From the NCBI RefSeq assembly GCF_015234585.1, contig NZ_JADFCM010000008.1:930001-994000 (forward strand): 64,000 bases of DNA, written 5' to 3'. The notes under the pieces were generated by a model that saw only the letters and a list, made by a program, of their open reading frames with translations, was not told where the DNA came from and did not search any database. Below, piece after piece: positions 9,522 to 17,890 of this stretch (its first letter is position 1; every line of letters begins with the position of its first letter). The stretch is from Pseudalkalibacillus hwajinpoensis (GTDB taxonomy: Bacteria > Bacillota > Bacilli > Bacillales > Guptibacillaceae). A program made the translations under genes and the position numbers.

Positions 9522-10298
9522 ATGAACCTGTCTCTTGAGAACCGTACATATGTTGTCATGGGCGTTGCAAACAAACGTAGCATTGCCTGGGGAATTGCGC
9601 AGGCGCTAAGCAGTGCCGGTGCTAGATTGATTTTTACTTACGCAGGTGAGCGTCTTGAGAAGAATGTTCGCGACCTTGCTGGAACGCTAGATCGTGATGA
9701 TTCTATTATTTTACCGTGTGATATTACGAATGATGAAGAAATCGAAGCGACATTCGCTCAGATTAAAGAAGAAGTTGGTGTTATTCACGGACTTGCTCAC
9801 TGTATCGCCTTCGCGAAAACAGAAGAATTAAAGGGCGAGTATCTTGAAACGACGCGTGAAGGTTTCTTGCTAGCGCATAACATTAGCTCATATTCACTCA
9901 CAGCTGTTTCAAAAGCAGCTCGTCCACTTATGACTGAAGGAGGAAGCATCCTTACGATGACTTACCTTGGTGGCGAACGTGTTGTGAACAACTACAACGT
10001 TATGGGCGTAGCAAAAGCCTCGCTTGACGCAAGTGTGAAATACCTTGCGAACGACCTTGGAAAAGACAACATCCGTGTAAACGCGATTTCGGCTGGGCCA
10101 ATCCGTACACTTGCTGCAAAAGGAATTAATGATTTCAACTCTGTGATTAAAGAGATTGAAGAGAAATCTCCGATGCGTCGTACTGTAACGAAAGAAGACG
10201 TCGGAAACACAGCGCTGTTCTTAATGAGTGATCTTTCTGGTGGAATTACTGGCGAGATGATTCATGTGGATAGTGGGTACAATATTATCGCGACATGA
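9522..10298 (+). CDS. fabI: Enoyl-[acyl-carrier-protein] reductase FabI
   Basis: A 258-residue NADH-dependent enoyl-ACP reductase that completes each fatty acid elongation cycle. It shows VVMGVANKRSIAWGIAQAL at the N-terminus, the cofactor-binding FTYAGERLEK, IHGLAHCIAFAK, and the active-site Tyr/Lys in YNVMGVAKASLDASVKYLA. Substrate-loop residues SAGPIRTLAAKGI follow. ATG at 9522 is chosen over the in-frame ATG at 9516 because AGGAGG at 9508-9513 then has 8-base spacing. This is the predicted target of triclosan-type inhibitors in this organism. Confidence 0.95.
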   Translation: MNLSLENRTYVVMGVANKRSIAWGIAQALSSAGARLIFTYAGERLEKNVRDLAGTLDRDDSIILPCDITNDEEIEATFAQIKEEVGVIHGLAHCIAFAKTEELKGEYLETTREGFLLAHNISSYSLTAVSKAARPLMTEGGSILTMTYLGGERVVNNYNVMGVAKASLDASVKYLANDLGKDNIRVNAISAGPIRTLAAKGINDFNSVIKEIEEKSPMRRTVTKEDVGNTALFLMSDLSGGITGEMIHVDSGYNIIAT

Positions 10299-10301
10299 TT
10301 G

Positions 10302-10331
10302 AAAAAACCACGACAAATGTCGTGGTTTTTC
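10302..10331. terminator. Bidirectional terminator between fabI and the CotZ-like gene
   Basis: AAAAAACCACGACA/TGTCGTGGTTTTT forms a 13-14 bp perfect stem with A and T runs on both flanks. It can serve both convergent genes. Confidence 0.85.
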
Positions 10332-10889
10332 TTATGCTTGATTTGCGATTGAAATAGCACTTAATGAATTGATGTCAACCACATAAACCTGTGGAGATAG
10401 ATCGATAACAGATTCATAGGTGAATTTAGCACAGCCGGTTTTATGATTATAGCTAAGGAGTGTAAAAGGTGTTGGTGCTTTTGCCCCTGATTCAAGGATA
10501 ACAAAGCCTGCTGTTCCCTTCATGTGAAGATAAACAAGAGGTCTTCTTGGAAGTAATAATTCATGATCCTGGTGCAATAGTTCTTTCAAAAGCGACGTGA
10601 TGCAATCGTGGTCTTTCATGTCATGCTTTTTCTCACACTTTGATTCATGCTTTTCCTCACATTTTGAATGGTGTTCCTCTTTTTCACACTTGCAATTACA
10701 GTGTACTTCTAATTTCCACTCTCCATCATGCTTCGTCCATTTTGAATGATGGTCGTCCTTATCGCATTTGCATTTATGTTGCTTATCTTCGTCTTTCTTA
10801 TCGCACTTTGAATCATGCTTACGATCCCATTTAGAACCGTAATATTTCTTACTCTTGGGACAGAATTCATCTGAGAATAAAGTACTCAA
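10332..10889 (-). CDS. Diverged CotZ/CotY/ExsY-like spore coat protein with Lys/His/Cys-rich insert
   Basis: A 185-residue protein. Residues 1-100 are extremely rich in Lys, His, Asp, Glu and Cys, with imperfect repeats such as HDSKC, HHSKW, HHSKC and HESKC and CNCKC/CKC clusters, suggesting metal binding. The C-terminal 90 residues (from CITSLLKEL, through RRPLVYLHMKGTAGF and TPFTLLSYN, to VYVVDINSLSAISI) follow the plan of the ExsY/CotY/CotZ family as I remember it, ending in ITVDLSCFCAIQCL. The Cys residues of that core are mostly replaced. Position next to fabI matches the cotO-cotZ locus of B. subtilis. Start TTG at 10889 has an AAAGGA site upstream. The family assignment is an inference. 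Confidence 0.6.
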   Translation of the reverse strand: MSTLFSDEFCPKSKKYYGSKWDRKHDSKCDKKDEDKQHKCKCDKDDHHSKWTKHDGEWKLEVHCNCKCEKEEHHSKCEEKHESKCEKKHDMKDHDCITSLLKELLHQDHELLLPRRPLVYLHMKGTAGFVILESGAKAPTPFTLLSYNHKTGCAKFTYESVIDLSPQVYVVDINSLSAISIANQA

Positions 10890-11135
10890 TTAATCGACAT
10901 CCTTTCTAAACATATTTACCCGATTCTGAAAAGGTCAGGTCTAGTATAATGTATTAAAAAAGGTACAAGTTGCACCGGCTAATCGACCATTTCTTTAAAA
11001 TTAGGTGATCCTTCGTCAAAGTTCCGTCCATTTTTATGATTAATAATCATTTTGTCCAAACAAGCTTGTATCGTTTTCATATGATTAATAGAACGGGAGT
11101 AGTACTACCGAAATCAATGAAAAGGATGGGTTGCG
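10890..11135. other. Divergent intergenic region in the spore-surface island
   Basis: About 245 bases between two divergent genes. A TATAAT hexamer is present near 10947 (in TAGTATAATGTATT), but no paired -35 is clear. A CATA-TGAT-TA string near 11080 resembles a sigma-K -10 element with one extra base. Nothing else recognisable is seen. Confidence 0.3.
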
Positions 11136-11357
11136 ATGTTAACATTTAGAGCACTTTTGCATCAGATGAAGAATTCAAACACAATCATAGATACTGTTTA
11201 CACGTTTGATACGCACGAGATGGAAGGTGAACCTAATATTATCGGGGTTACAGTTGTTGAAGTAGGCTTTGATTTTGTCATATTTAATCAACCTGGTTCT
11301 GGTGCTACAGGAGCAGTACTCGTTCCAATTGACAAAATTGTATCAATGGACTATTAA
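11136..11357 (+). CDS. Small conserved-looking protein, 73 aa
   Basis: The gene starts at an ATG with GGATGGG upstream and ends at a terminator. The product has no signal peptide or membrane segment and looks like a single beta-rich, Sm-like or DUF2642-like barrel: VTVVEVGFDFVIFNQPG, then GAVLVPIDKIVSMDY. That pattern of a strand pair ending in an IPIEKI-like turn recalls small Bacillus spore-coat-associated families such as YuzF. The resemblance is weak and the function is not assigned. Confidence 0.55.
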   Translation: MLTFRALLHQMKNSNTIIDTVYTFDTHEMEGEPNIIGVTVVEVGFDFVIFNQPGSGATGAVLVPIDKIVSMDY

Positions 11358-11370
11358 GAAGATTTTTGTT

Positions 11371-11402
11371 AAAGGTTTCTATTATTGAAACCTTTCTTTT
11401 TT
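11371..11402 (+). terminator. Terminator of the 73-aa gene
   Basis: AAAGGTTTC/GAAACCTTT form a 9-bp stem around a 7-base loop, followed by CTTTTTT. Confidence 0.75.
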
Positions 11403-11429
11403 ATGTCCAGTTATAAAGGAGTGGAATGA

Positions 11430-12341
11430 TTGAGGAAAGTATCAATTTTATTTATTACGAATAAAATAGATCATTATGTTGAAAAAAGCACGACGTATTT
11501 GATTTCGGAGTTAGAGAAGCAAAGTAACCTTATGCTATGGCATGATCATGGTGATATTCATTCCATTCTTAATAACTTCAGTACAAAGCCAGATTTTATT
11601 CTACTAAATGATTTTCATCCTACTTACGGACGGTACATTACAGGACTCAACCAGATTAAAATACCAATAGGCATGATAATGCACGATTTACATTATAAAA
11701 AAGGTGCTCGGACAAAATTGATGAGAGAGATCCGACCATCCTTGATTTTCACCCATTATCGTGATGCATTTCTAACCTTCTATCCTGAATTCCAAGACCA
11801 AATGATTTGGTTTCCTCATCATGTGCCAGAACACATCTTTTTTGACTATCAGCTCGAAAAAGAAATCGATGTGCTCATGATAGGCTCCTTGATTCCAAAG
11901 CTTTACCCATTAAGAAATCACATATATGAACAGATGAAACAAAGGAAGGGATTCATTTATCACACTCATCCTGGTTATGGTAAGGAGGGTGACAGAGGCA
12001 TAACGGGTGAAGGATATGCTCGAGAAATGAATCGCTCAAAGATTTTTGTTACATGTCATTCGATTTATCAATATCCATTGTTAAAATACATGGAATCGCT
12101 AGCCTGTCATACGCTTCTTCTAGCTCCGGCTACCAGAGAACTAGAAGACCTAGGGTTTGTTGATCAGGAAACATTTGTAGCAATTGACGAAACTAATTTT
12201 TCGGAGCGTGCGACCCAGTATTTAAGTAGTGAAACAGAGAGAAATAATATTGCCAAAAGAGGTTATGAAATGGTAAGGAAAAAGCATTTAACATCGGTTA
12301 GAGTGGCAGAAATGATTCAACACATTCAGCAAGTTATTTGA
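11430..12341 (+). CDS. CgeB-like glycosyltransferase (spore maturation type)
   Basis: A 303-residue, probably cytosolic glycosyltransferase. The N-terminal half has a GT-B Rossmann pattern (KVSILFITNKIDHYVEKS). The C-terminal half (about 185-300) has the Glyco_trans_1_2 pattern seen in CgeB: MNRSKIFVTCHSI, KYMESLACHTLLLAP and a final helix with RGYEMVRKKHLTSVRVAEMI. In B. subtilis, CgeB is made in the mother cell under sigma-K control and affects the spore surface. Start TTG at 11430 follows AAAGGAG. The sugar and acceptor are unknown. Confidence 0.75.
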   Translation: MRKVSILFITNKIDHYVEKSTTYLISELEKQSNLMLWHDHGDIHSILNNFSTKPDFILLNDFHPTYGRYITGLNQIKIPIGMIMHDLHYKKGARTKLMREIRPSLIFTHYRDAFLTFYPEFQDQMIWFPHHVPEHIFFDYQLEKEIDVLMIGSLIPKLYPLRNHIYEQMKQRKGFIYHTHPGYGKEGDRGITGEGYAREMNRSKIFVTCHSIYQYPLLKYMESLACHTLLLAPATRELEDLGFVDQETFVAIDETNFSERATQYLSSETERNNIAKRGYEMVRKKHLTSVRVAEMIQHIQQVI

Positions 12342-12350
12342 ATGTGTTGT
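12319..12350 (+). terminator. Terminator overlapping the end of the CgeB-like gene
   Basis: AACACATTCA and TGAATGTGTT form a 10-bp stem with a 10-base loop and a run of seven T. The stop codon lies in the stem. Confidence 0.75.
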
Positions 12351-12358
12351 TTTTTTAT

Positions 12359-13423
12359 CTATGGAATTTTCATCATTTCAATGAATTTAGTTGCATATGT
12401 TTCTGGGTTTAAAAGGTAAGTGATGTGATTTTTTGCTTGTATTTTGATGAGATTTCGTAAAACGTCATTAGATAACATGTCGATTCCTTCTGTAACGGCA
12501 TCAATCATGTTAGTGAGGTCAATAAGTTTACCTGATTGATTATGAAGAACAAAGCTTCTTACACCATCTGAATCTGTCGTAACGACTGGACAGTGACAGC
12601 TGATCGCTTCAACTAATGCGTAGCCAAAGCCCTCCACTAACGAAGTAGAGCATAAAAATCCACCTGAATCACCGATCATGGAAAAATACTTGGCCATTTC
12701 TATATTAGGCACATTGGAGTAACAAGTGATAATTTCATTCAGTCCAAGTTCACAGCATGAAGTTTCAAATGCTTCCTTTTCGCTCGTAAATGCCAATGTA
12801 GGATCATGAAACATCCATATGACTAAATTAGGTTGTCGTTTTCGCAGTTCAAATACGTATTCCAGGAACCCACGCCAATTTTTATTGGACTCCAGCCGAC
12901 CCACCCATCCGATAATGGGGGCAGAAGAAATCGATGGCGAGTTAATATATTTAAACCGATTTGTATCAAAACAATTATGGAAAGAATAAACAGGGAAATT
13001 CGGAATATATTTTTCCACTAATGAAGCAAGGTGAGGCGTGCGAGGATAAAAGATTGCGTCAGCATAAGTCGTCACATGACGATGGGCTCGCTGCATCCAC
13101 CGTTCAGCTTCTGGCATCGTTCCGAGGCCCTGTATTTCATAAATCAACTTTCCCTCATAACCGAGAGAACGAATACGCTTAAGAAATAAATGATCGGAGC
13201 AAACCATTATAAGCGTATAGTGATTTTTTTCGATTAATGCTTTGATCTCTTGATCATTGTTCGTCACATAAACAGGTATATCACGAATATTGGCATAGCC
13301 GCTTCCTTGCTGCATATACAGAAGTTCGCATGAGACGCCTGCTTCTTTAAGTGCAAGACATCTTTCTCGATTTAATGTTTCAACACCACCACTCGGTAAA
13401 TAATAGACAAAAAGAACTTTCAT
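12359..13423 (-). CDS. Glycosyltransferase family 4 protein
   Basis: A 354-residue GT-B enzyme. The N-terminal domain begins MKVLFVYYLPSGGVETLNRE with the glycine-rich nucleotide-sugar loop. The C-terminal domain contains IGWVGRLESNKNW and the family 4 catalytic block LVEGFGYALVEAISCHCPVVTTD (EX7E). It ends a minus-strand pair that starts with the ExsC-like gene at 13930, but a terminator lies between them, so it may have its own promoter. It lies within the spore-surface island, so a role in glycosylating surface protein or polysaccharide is likely but not shown. Confidence 0.85.
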   Translation of the reverse strand: MKVLFVYYLPSGGVETLNRERCLALKEAGVSCELLYMQQGSGYANIRDIPVYVTNNDQEIKALIEKNHYTLIMVCSDHLFLKRIRSLGYEGKLIYEIQGLGTMPEAERWMQRAHRHVTTYADAIFYPRTPHLASLVEKYIPNFPVYSFHNCFDTNRFKYINSPSISSAPIIGWVGRLESNKNWRGFLEYVFELRKRQPNLVIWMFHDPTLAFTSEKEAFETSCCELGLNEIITCYSNVPNIEMAKYFSMIGDSGGFLCSTSLVEGFGYALVEAISCHCPVVTTDSDGVRSFVLHNQSGKLIDLTNMIDAVTEGIDMLSNDVLRNLIKIQAKNHITYLLNPETYATKFIEMMKIP

Positions 13424-13480
13424 AGTTAGCCTCCCATCCTGCTTTTATTACGTTATGCATAAAGGAAAAAATATCGAATA

Positions 13481-13509
13481 AAAAACGAGACCAATTTCGG
13501 TCTCGTTTT
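13481..13509 (-). terminator. Terminator of the ExsC-like gene
   Basis: AAAACGAGACC/GGTCTCGTTTT form an 11-bp perfect stem. The plus-strand A-run gives a T-run on the minus strand. Confidence 0.8.
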
Positions 13510-13513
13510 CTCA

Positions 13514-13930
13514 TTACCCAAACGAAATTCCAGTAAGGGTTATGGGGCCAACTGCATTAGCGCTATCAAGAAGGATAAGGCTTTGATCTAACTCTGCTCG
13601 TAGAGAGTAGTCATAATAACCGCCTGGGGGATTATTGTCGACGGCAGTGAAAGATATCGTTTGATAGTCTGCTACGCTTACATCAATGGAAATACGTGTA
13701 CTGAAAATAACCATTGAGTTTCTGTAGATTGTAACTAGTACAGTTGGATTTAAAGCAGTGGCTCTAACCCCGATAGTCGCATTAAGTTCAACTTCGCTTA
13801 CTTGATTGGGAACGTATAGTCCGAAGCTAGCTAGCGTAACACGAGAAGGTGAGCGAGGAATGTTTCGAACGATTGAGTTGCTAAAAGCTGTTGGAACGCT
13901 TTTGTTATAATCAAAAATTTGCTTAGGCAT
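13514..13930 (-). CDS. Exosporium protein C (ExsC)-like protein
   Basis: A 138-residue beta-rich protein without a signal peptide. It has the block SPSRVTLASFGLYVPN, then VELNATIGVRATALNPTVLV followed by TIYRNSMVIFSTR, a pattern I associate with Bacillus cereus ExsC-type exosporium proteins. It reads as a single jelly-roll-like domain, and the C-terminal head of the collagen-like protein at 23848 has a comparable pattern ([15 protein letters not shown]). A strong ribosome binding site AGGAGG precedes the start. Monocistronic. The assignment rests on memory of the family. Confidence 0.6.
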   Translation of the reverse strand: MPKQIFDYNKSVPTAFSNSIVRNIPRSPSRVTLASFGLYVPNQVSEVELNATIGVRATALNPTVLVTIYRNSMVIFSTRISIDVSVADYQTISFTAVDNNPPGGYYDYSLRAELDQSLILLDSANAVGPITLTGISFG

Positions 13931-14122
13931 AAGTGACCTCCTCTCTTATCAGGATAGCTTATCCTATGCGAACTACAGAGGGATGGAATAGACAGGCCCC
14001 CCCTTTTAAATAAAAAGGGCATTATAAAGTAGTTTTTCAAAATTAGGAGATTGTCCATTGCGGGTTACCGTTTCATACATAAGTTAATTAGTGTAAAAAA
14101 AGTGTAAGAAATGAGGGCCGAC

Positions 14123-15217
14123 ATGAAGGTTGCGACAATACTGGGCACACGACCAGAAATTATTAGATTAAGTTTGATCATTGATAAACTCGATCAATTA
14201 GCTGATGAACACATCCTCATTCATACAGGACAGAATTCAGCACCTTCTCTCCGAGATGTGTTTTTTAAAGAAATGGGCATTCGATCACCAGATTACATGC
14301 TTTCAAATACAGCTTCTTCATTAGGAGAACAGCTATCTTTCATGTTCATGAAGATAGAGCAAATTCTTCTCACACATCAACCAGATCGTATTTTAATTCT
14401 GGGAGACACGAATTCAGCTTTATGTGCTGTGCTTGCGGAGCGTTTAAACATTCCTGTTACACATATGGAAGCTGGAAATCGCTGTTTTGATCTTGAAGTA
14501 CCTGAAGAGAAAAATCGTAAGGTGATCGATGCTGTATCTAGCTATAATTTGCCCTACACACCTCAAAGTAGAGAAAACCTATTAAGAGAAGGGTTTCCAT
14601 CTAACCGAATTTACGTTACTGGTAATCCTATTCTCGAAGTACTAACACACTATGAAGCTTCTATTCAACAAAGTGACATTTTAAGTTCGCTAAAGCTAGA
14701 AGAAAAAGACTATTTTCTAGTGACGATTCATCGAGCTGAGAACGTAGATCATCCTAAAAAGTTGAAAGAAATCTTCGATGGGTTAACGCTCATTGCGATG
14801 GAATATAAGAAGAGAATTATTTGCAGTATTCATCCAAGAACTAAATCAAAATTAACGGCCGAATATGCTGATAGCTTGGACTCGCTTATTGAACTGCATG
14901 AACCGTTTGGGTTTATAGACTTTGTGAGACTTGAGAAGTCAGCGTTCTGCGTCTTAACAGATAGCGGAACAGTGCAAGAGGAATGTTGTTTGTTCCGAGT
15001 ACCAGCTGTTACAGTCCGATCCACAACTGAACGTCCTGAGACGATCGCATGTGGAAGCAATATGATCTCAGGCATTGATGCTGCGAGTATAAAACGAGCT
15101 GTTGACGTAATGCTTTATCATCAACCAAATTGGATGATTCCAACTGGTTATGAGGATTTAAATGTATCAGACCGAGTAGTGAAATTTATTTTAGGAGGAA
15201 TACAAATTGTTCCGTGA
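14123..15217 (+). CDS. UDP-HexNAc 2-epimerase of the CapG/FnlC/WbvD branch
   Basis: A 364-residue non-hydrolysing sugar 2-epimerase of the WecB family. It starts KVATILGTRPEIIRLS and carries THMEAGNRCFDLEVPEEKNR, where the NRCFD variant replaces the usual LRTxN of UDP-GlcNAc 2-epimerases and marks the branch acting on UDP-6-deoxy-L-amino sugars. Further hallmarks are the catalytic-region stretch LVTIHRAENVDHPKKL, then LTDSGTVQEECCLFRVP. ATG at 14123 is chosen (GAGGG upstream and the standard N-terminus). It is the first gene of a coupled operon and overlaps the next gene by 11 bases. Confidence 0.8.
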   Translation: MKVATILGTRPEIIRLSLIIDKLDQLADEHILIHTGQNSAPSLRDVFFKEMGIRSPDYMLSNTASSLGEQLSFMFMKIEQILLTHQPDRILILGDTNSALCAVLAERLNIPVTHMEAGNRCFDLEVPEEKNRKVIDAVSSYNLPYTPQSRENLLREGFPSNRIYVTGNPILEVLTHYEASIQQSDILSSLKLEEKDYFLVTIHRAENVDHPKKLKEIFDGLTLIAMEYKKRIICSIHPRTKSKLTAEYADSLDSLIELHEPFGFIDFVRLEKSAFCVLTDSGTVQEECCLFRVPAVTVRSTTERPETIACGSNMISGIDAASIKRAVDVMLYHQPNWMIPTGYEDLNVSDRVVKFILGGIQIVP

Positions 15218-16193
15218 TCAAACGATACTGGTAACTGGAGGAACTGGATCCTGGGGCCATGAGTTAATAAAACAGCTGTTGCAAAAATCGCCAAAAGAAA
15301 TTCGTGTTTTATCGAGAAATGAAACGAGCCAGGTTGAAATGAAGAGGGAATTTCATCAAGACCCACGACTAACATTTCTAATCGGAGATATTAAAGAAAG
15401 AGAAGGTTTATTAGAAGCAGGTAAGGGTGTTGATTATTTATTTCACCTTGCTGCATTGAAGCACGTGCCAGTCTGTGAAGACCAACCGATTGAAGCTTTA
15501 AATACAAACGTTATCGGCACACAGAATGTGATTAAAACGGCGATCGAGAATAATGTGAAGAAAGTTGTTTACATTTCGACAGACAAAGCTGCAAATCCAT
15601 CTAATTTCTACGGTTTTTCAAAGGCAATGGGTGAACGGTTGATCATTCATGCGAACACGCTCAAGTCGAATACTACCTTTGTATGCGTGAGAGGTGGAAA
15701 CGTCCTTGGAACAAACGGAAGCGTCATTCATGTTTTTAAGAATCAAATTCAAAACAAAGCTGAAATCGGCATTACTCATCCAGAAATGACGCGTTTTTTC
15801 TTAACAATTGAAGACGCCATTAAACTACTATTCAAAGCCACGTATGAAAGTAGAGGCGGCGAGATTTTTGTTATGAAGATGCCTACTTGTAAAATAATGG
15901 ATCTAGCGGAAGTTCTAATCGAGGCATCGGGCGTCCAGAACGTAAAAATACGTGAACAGGGGATAAGACCAGGAGAGAAGCTTCATGAAATTCTTTTCTC
16001 GGAATATGAAAGTCAATCAACAGTATACTACGACAAAGAGTACTTCGTTATTTTGCCTGCAATCAAAATTACTGGTCTGAATGAGAGATATGCGAACTTC
16101 CAGCCTGTTACTCTAAAAAACTATAACTCTGGTGAAGACGTTATGACGAAAGCAGAAATCAAAGCCATGCTTATTAAAGGTGGGTTCATCTAA
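15207..16193 (+). CDS. UDP-N-acetylglucosamine 4,6-dehydratase/5-epimerase (FlaA1/CapE type)
   Basis: A 328-residue extended SDR enzyme that should convert UDP-GlcNAc to a 4-keto-6-deoxy-L sugar nucleotide. Evidence: the Rossmann motif VTGGTGSWGHEL, LAALKHVPVCEDQP, and the active-site block YISTDKAANPSNFYGFSKAM with a Tyr-x3-Lys pair. MTRFFLTIEDAIKLL and RPGEKLHEILFSEYE are typical of the FlaA1/PseB/CapE group. Start TTG at 15207 has AGGAGGA 7 bases upstream. No pseudaminate aminotransferase follows, which argues against a PseB role. Confidence 0.85.
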   Translation: MFRDQTILVTGGTGSWGHELIKQLLQKSPKEIRVLSRNETSQVEMKREFHQDPRLTFLIGDIKEREGLLEAGKGVDYLFHLAALKHVPVCEDQPIEALNTNVIGTQNVIKTAIENNVKKVVYISTDKAANPSNFYGFSKAMGERLIIHANTLKSNTTFVCVRGGNVLGTNGSVIHVFKNQIQNKAEIGITHPEMTRFFLTIEDAIKLLFKATYESRGGEIFVMKMPTCKIMDLAEVLIEASGVQNVKIREQGIRPGEKLHEILFSEYESQSTVYYDKEYFVILPAIKITGLNERYANFQPVTLKNYNSGEDVMTKAEIKAMLIKGGFI

Positions 16194-17020
16194 TGAAGCT
16201 GCTAGTACTTGGAGGAAAAGGAATGGCAGGCCATGTTCTGACTGCCTATTTCAAAAAAAAGTATAAAGACGTTTATTTCACTTCAAGAGATGCTAGTGAT
16301 CCAAACGGATATGTGTTAGATGTTCTTGATACCGTGCAATTAGAGTCGGTCATCGATGAAATCCAGCCGGATGTTGTGGTAAATGCGATTGGCGTGTTGA
16401 ATGAGTCTGCAGAACAAAATGAGCAACTTGCTTTTCAGGTTAATGCATTACTGCCACATCAACTTGTGAAATTAATGAACCGGAGAAAAGGTAAAGTAGT
16501 TCATATAAGTTCAGATTGTGTCTTTAAAGGAGATAAAGGCAACTATACAGAATCAGACCAGCCTGATGGAATTACGGTTTATGCCAAATCGAAGGCGCTC
16601 GGAGAAGTAACAGAAATCCCTCATTTGACAGTTCGAACATCCATTGTAGGTCCTGAACTAAAGGGAAATGGGATTGGTCTCTTACAATGGTTCCTCAAAC
16701 AGAAAGGTGAAATAAAAGGGTTTGATCAGGCTTTCTGGAATGGGGTTACGACATTAGAGCTTGCGAAAGCGATCGATTCTTTAATACAACAAGAAACGAC
16801 AGGGCTATACCATCTGCATGCACCTGAGACAGTTTCGAAATTTGAGCTACTTACTCTTTTTAAAGAAGTATTTCAAAAGGAAGATGTAACAATTGTCCCT
16901 TCTAGCGAATTAAAGTTAGATCGAACGATTGTTCATACTCGTACTGATGCTTTTTACGACGTACAATCTTACCGAGCTATGCTTCAGGAGTTAAGAGCAT
17001 GGATGAAGGATTATGCCTAA
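16193..17020 (+). CDS. RmlD-like SDR reductase of the L-amino-sugar pathway
   Basis: A 275-residue reductase of the RmlD family. It has LVLGGKGMAGHVLTAYF at the N-terminus, NAIGVLNESAEQNEQLAF, VHISSDCVFKGDKGNYTE, and the Tyr-x3-Lys pair in ITVYAKSKALGE. It lacks the C-terminal cupin domain of CapF/FnlB (about 370 aa). It is therefore expected to reduce the 4-keto intermediate without C3 epimerisation, as WbvR does in the UDP-L-rhamnosamine/L-quinovosamine route. Its ATG overlaps the preceding stop (TAATG) and its end overlaps the next gene by 8 bases. Confidence 0.8.
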   Translation: MKLLVLGGKGMAGHVLTAYFKKKYKDVYFTSRDASDPNGYVLDVLDTVQLESVIDEIQPDVVVNAIGVLNESAEQNEQLAFQVNALLPHQLVKLMNRRKGKVVHISSDCVFKGDKGNYTESDQPDGITVYAKSKALGEVTEIPHLTVRTSIVGPELKGNGIGLLQWFLKQKGEIKGFDQAFWNGVTTLELAKAIDSLIQQETTGLYHLHAPETVSKFELLTLFKEVFQKEDVTIVPSSELKLDRTIVHTRTDAFYDVQSYRAMLQELRAWMKDYA

Positions 17021-17873
17021 ACAAACGGTTCTTGTTACAGGAGCAACTGGTTTTACAGGGGCCCATGCCATTAAGAAATTAAAGCAGGATTATCATGTTA
17101 TTGGAATATCTCGGCGTGCGAACCCCAATATTCTTACTGTAGATCTATGTGATCAGCTTGCTGTAAATGAAATGATGGCAAAAACAATGCCTGATATGAT
17201 TCTTCACTTAGCAGGACAAAACCATGTACAACAGTCCTGGGAAGAACCAGTCTCTACTTTTGAAACGAACGTGCTCGCTACGCTTTATCTTTTGGAGGCA
17301 GCTAGAAAACACGTGCCAAACTGTCGAATTGTCGTTGTTGGATCTGCCCTTCAAGCAGAAAAAGCGTATCCTCACCCATATAGTTTTAGTAAATCACTCC
17401 AGGCTAACTTAGCGAAAGCCTGGGGAGATTTATATGGAATGCAAATAATTTTAGCTGTTCCATGTAACTTAATCGGTCCCGGTCCATCTACTGGTGTTTG
17501 TTCAGCGATTGCAAAACAGCTAATTAACGAAGAGAATCGGGATAAAGATAAAGAAATACAATTATCTAATGCCTTTGCTACGCGAGATTACCTTGATGTG
17601 AGAGACGCAGTGAGAGCCTATCAAATGGTTCTAGAGTATGGTGAAGTAGGCATAGCTTACGAGATTGGAAGTGGATATTATCGAACCCTTGAAGAAGTTA
17701 TCGCTGAATTTCAAAAGCTAACACCATATCCTATAAATGCCTCATATCTAGAACGTAAGAAGGAACAGGTATCATTGAACTCATCCATCAAGATGAACAA
17801 ACTTGGTTGGAAGCCAAATATCTCATTTGAGAAATCTCTTAGGGATCTGATGGAGTATGCAAAAAAATCTTAA
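17013..17873 (+). CDS. NAD-dependent epimerase/reductase (extended SDR)
   Basis: A 286-residue extended SDR: VTGATGFTGAHAIKKL, LHLAGQNHVQQSWEEP, then the catalytic YSFSKSLQANL. It resembles GDP-4-keto-6-deoxy-D-mannose reductases and related 4-keto sugar reductases, including FATRDYLDVRDAVRAY. The substrate cannot be decided. It may finish a second activated sugar, or act as a 4-epimerase on the product of the upstream three genes. It overlaps the previous gene by 8 bases, so it is translationally coupled. Confidence 0.75.
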   Translation: MPKQTVLVTGATGFTGAHAIKKLKQDYHVIGISRRANPNILTVDLCDQLAVNEMMAKTMPDMILHLAGQNHVQQSWEEPVSTFETNVLATLYLLEAARKHVPNCRIVVVGSALQAEKAYPHPYSFSKSLQANLAKAWGDLYGMQIILAVPCNLIGPGPSTGVCSAIAKQLINEENRDKDKEIQLSNAFATRDYLDVRDAVRAYQMVLEYGEVGIAYEIGSGYYRTLEEVIAEFQKLTPYPINASYLERKKEQVSLNSSIKMNKLGWKPNISFEKSLRDLMEYAKKS

Positions 17874-17890
17874 AAGAAAAGAGGGAGAGT

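Noticed and set aside
12833..13182. Plus-strand open frames within the family 4 glycosyltransferase gene
   Set aside because: Antisense shadows without ribosome binding sites; the minus-strand gene has clear motifs throughout.
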